7,271 nucleotides of DNA, taken from the NCBI GenBank assembly GCA_963169155.1, contig CAUJGI010000257.1:1-7271 (forward strand), given 5' to 3'. The notes below the pieces were generated by a model. The model saw only the letters and a program-made list of their open reading frames with translations, searched no databases and was not told the DNA's origin. This DNA comes from Chloroflexota bacterium (GTDB taxonomy: Bacteria; Chloroflexota; Anaerolineae; Promineifilales; Promineifilaceae). Within the stretch, counting starts at the first letter, position 1. Each line of letters begins with the position of its first letter. This document shows positions 6,022 through 7,271 of this stretch, in pieces. The position numbers and the translations under genes are program-made.

Positions 6022-7164
6022 ATGCGTGAAGTAGCAATTTTAGGCGTGGGGCAAACGGCCGTTCGCGAGCAGTGGGATCGATCGATTCGCCAGCTGGCCG
6101 TGGCGGCGGGCCGCGCTGCTATGCAGGATGCTGGGGTCGAGCGCGTCGATGCCATCTACGTGGGCAACATGACCAGCGGCCTGCTCAACCAGCAAATGCA
6201 GCTGGGTGCTCTCATTGCCGATCATTTAAACCAACACGGCGTAGAAGCCGTGAAGATGGAAGCCGCCTGCGGTTCGGCCGGGTCGGCCATGCGCCAGGGT
6301 CTGCTGGCCGTCGCCAGCGGCGAACTGGACGCGGTCCTCGTCATCGGTGTGGAGAAGATGACCGAGACGGTGTTCAAAGAAACCACCGCCGCCCTCACCA
6401 CCGCCGCCGATGCCGATTACGAAATCATTCACGGCGTCACGTTTGTCGGGCTGAATGCCCTCATCATGCGGCGGTACATGCACGAGTACGGCTACCAGCG
6501 CCCCGACTTTGCCCCCTTTGCCCTCAACGCCCACAGCAACGGGGCCAAAAATCCCAACGCCATGTTCCAGGAACCAATCACCCAGCGCATCTACGACAAG
6601 GGGCGCATCGTGGCCGATCCCATCAGTTTATTCGACGCCTCGCCCATTGGCGACGGTGCGGCGGCGCTGCTGCTGGTGCCCGCGGCCAAAGCGCCGCAGG
6701 CGGTGCGGGTCACCGGCTCGGCCTCGGCCACCGACACGCTGGCGGTGCACGACCGGCACGACCTGCTCTGGCTAACAGCCGCGGAGCAGTCGGTGCAGCG
6801 GGCGTATGCCCAGGCAGGCGTCGGGCCGCAAGACATTGACCTGTTTGAGCTGCACGATGCGTTTAGCGTGATGGCTGCCCTATCGCTGGAAGCCACGGGT
6901 TTTGCCGAGCGCGGGCAGGGGGTGCGCCTGGCGCAGGATGGGGCGATTTTCCCGGACGGCCGTATTCCTATCTGCACCATGGGCGGGCTGAAAGCGCGTG
7001 GGCATCCGGTGGGTGCCACCGGGCTGTACCAGCTGGCCGAAGCCACCCTGCAGCTGCGCGGCGACGCGGGCGCGGCCCAAATCCCCGACGCCAAAATCGC
7101 CATGGCACAAAACATCGGCGGCAGCGGGGCAACGATTGTGACTCATATTTTGCAACGGCCGTAG
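6022..7164 (+). CDS. SCP2-type thiolase (acetyl-CoA acetyltransferase family)
   Basis: The 380-residue product belongs to the thiolase superfamily, whose members condense or cleave acyl-CoA and 3-oxoacyl-CoA. The nucleophilic cysteine is C83 in MEAACGSAGSAMRQG. VIGVEKMTE (107-115) follows, then DASPIGDGAAALLLVP (205-220), FELHDAFSV with H278, and GGLKARGHPVGATG with catalytic H328. The last loop reads AQNIGGSGAT (362-371) where classical biosynthetic and degradative thiolases carry a second catalytic cysteine (C-x-G-G-G). This pattern, with HDAF, is typical of SCP2/SCPx-type and archaeal thiolases, which often act with a Zn-ribbon DUF35 partner; no partner is visible before the window ends. 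Length is near the family norm. GGAGA at 6012-6016, five bases before ATG 6022, supports the start. The substrate cannot be told from sequence: acetoacetyl-CoA formation, fatty-acid breakdown, or a non-catalytic paralogue are all possible. Confidence 0.9.
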   Translation: MREVAILGVGQTAVREQWDRSIRQLAVAAGRAAMQDAGVERVDAIYVGNMTSGLLNQQMQLGALIADHLNQHGVEAVKMEAACGSAGSAMRQGLLAVASGELDAVLVIGVEKMTETVFKETTAALTTAADADYEIIHGVTFVGLNALIMRRYMHEYGYQRPDFAPFALNAHSNGAKNPNAMFQEPITQRIYDKGRIVADPISLFDASPIGDGAAALLLVPAAKAPQAVRVTGSASATDTLAVHDRHDLLWLTAAEQSVQRAYAQAGVGPQDIDLFELHDAFSVMAALSLEATGFAERGQGVRLAQDGAIFPDGRIPICTMGGLKARGHPVGATGLYQLAEATLQLRGDAGAAQIPDAKIAMAQNIGGSGATIVTHILQRP

Positions 7165-7169
7165 GGACC

Positions 7170-7258
7170 GTAATCGGTAATACGTAATCGGTGAACGGTA
7201 ATCGGTAATTTCGGTTTACCGATTACCGTTTTACCGTTCACCGTTCACCGCCCACCGG
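7170..7258. repeat. Inverted repeat made of 7-base units (GTAATCG / TTACCGN)
   Basis: From 7170 six heptads run GTAATCG, GTAATAC, GTAATCG, GTGAACG, GTAATCG, GTAATTT (to 7211). The downstream half is the opposite orientation: TTACCGA, TTACCGT, one extra T, TTACCGT, TCACCGT, TCACCGC, CCACCGG (7216-7258). The 15-base arms 7194-7208 and 7216-7230 are perfect reverse complements around a 7-base loop. It begins six bases after the thiolase stop. The hairpin could stop transcription, but only four T follow it, so it is a poor classical terminator. No gene is visible from 7165 to the window end. Confidence 0.75.
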
Positions 7259-7271
7259 AACCGGACGCATT

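Larger units (their letters stand above)
12..7162. repeat. Dispersed palindrome ACGGCCGT, 12 copies
   Basis: The 8-base palindrome occurs at 12-19, 179-186, 886-893, 1365-1372, 2366-2373, 2754-2761, 3854-3861, 4929-4936, 5779-5786, 6055-6062, 6956-6963 and 7155-7162. All twelve lie within coding frames (lgt-like 2, kinase 5 including its remnant, ilvE 2, thiolase 3, mgsA 0). They occupy all three phases: T-A-V five times, G-R three times, R-P four times. A hand estimate from base composition expects well under one copy in this length. The core CGGCCG occurs about seven more times without the A/T flanks, so the full octamer is what is enriched. Confidence 0.85.

Noticed and set aside
6072..6839. 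Plus-strand ORF of 255 codons overlapping the thiolase in another frame
   Set aside because: It is Arg/His/Gly-rich low-complexity sequence within a thiolase whose motifs are intact across the whole span.

Overview
The window is a moderately GC-rich bacterial chromosome segment. It holds five protein-coding loci and well-structured intergenic spacers. No RNA gene, CRISPR array, transposase or phage gene is visible. The style fits an environmental Chloroflexota bacterium (Anaerolineae-like): a very long multi-GAF sensor kinase, a methylglyoxal synthase, a class II branched-chain aminotransferase, an SCP2-type thiolase, and simple-sequence inverted repeats between genes. That placement is inferred from gene content and is not proven by the sequence.

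Layout, left to right. Positions 1-234 on the minus strand carry the N-terminal 78 residues of a prolipoprotein diacylglyceryl transferase (Lgt-like), cut by the window edge. A divergent spacer (235-449) follows, with a candidate promoter for the plus-strand sensor kinase. The kinase starts at 450 and has seven membrane segments, a PAS-like domain, three GAF domains, HisKA and a HATPase. An in-frame TGA at 3666-3668 interrupts its ATPase domain. The same frame continues without a break to a natural end at 3863 and encodes the missing F-box and G2-box, so this is a single-codon interruption. Next comes mgsA (4021-4503, methylglyoxal synthase) with a strong Shine-Dalgarno sequence. Then come a 251-base spacer full of inverted repeats, ilvE (4755-5831, branched-chain aminotransferase), a clear intrinsic terminator (5896-5930), a heptad-based inverted repeat, and a thiolase (6022-7164). 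The window ends in a second heptad-based inverted repeat.

The genes do not form one obvious pathway. MgsA drains dihydroxyacetone phosphate, IlvE makes or degrades Val/Leu/Ile, and the thiolase handles acyl-CoA. Spacers of 107-251 bases and hairpins at the boundaries suggest mostly separate transcription units. The kinase has no response-regulator gene beside it in this window.

Two DNA-level patterns stand out. The palindrome ACGGCCGT occurs 12 times, always inside coding frames and in all three phases, far above chance; it resembles a highly iterated palindrome such as HIP1 of cyanobacteria. In addition, two spacers carry inverted repeats built from different 7-base units.
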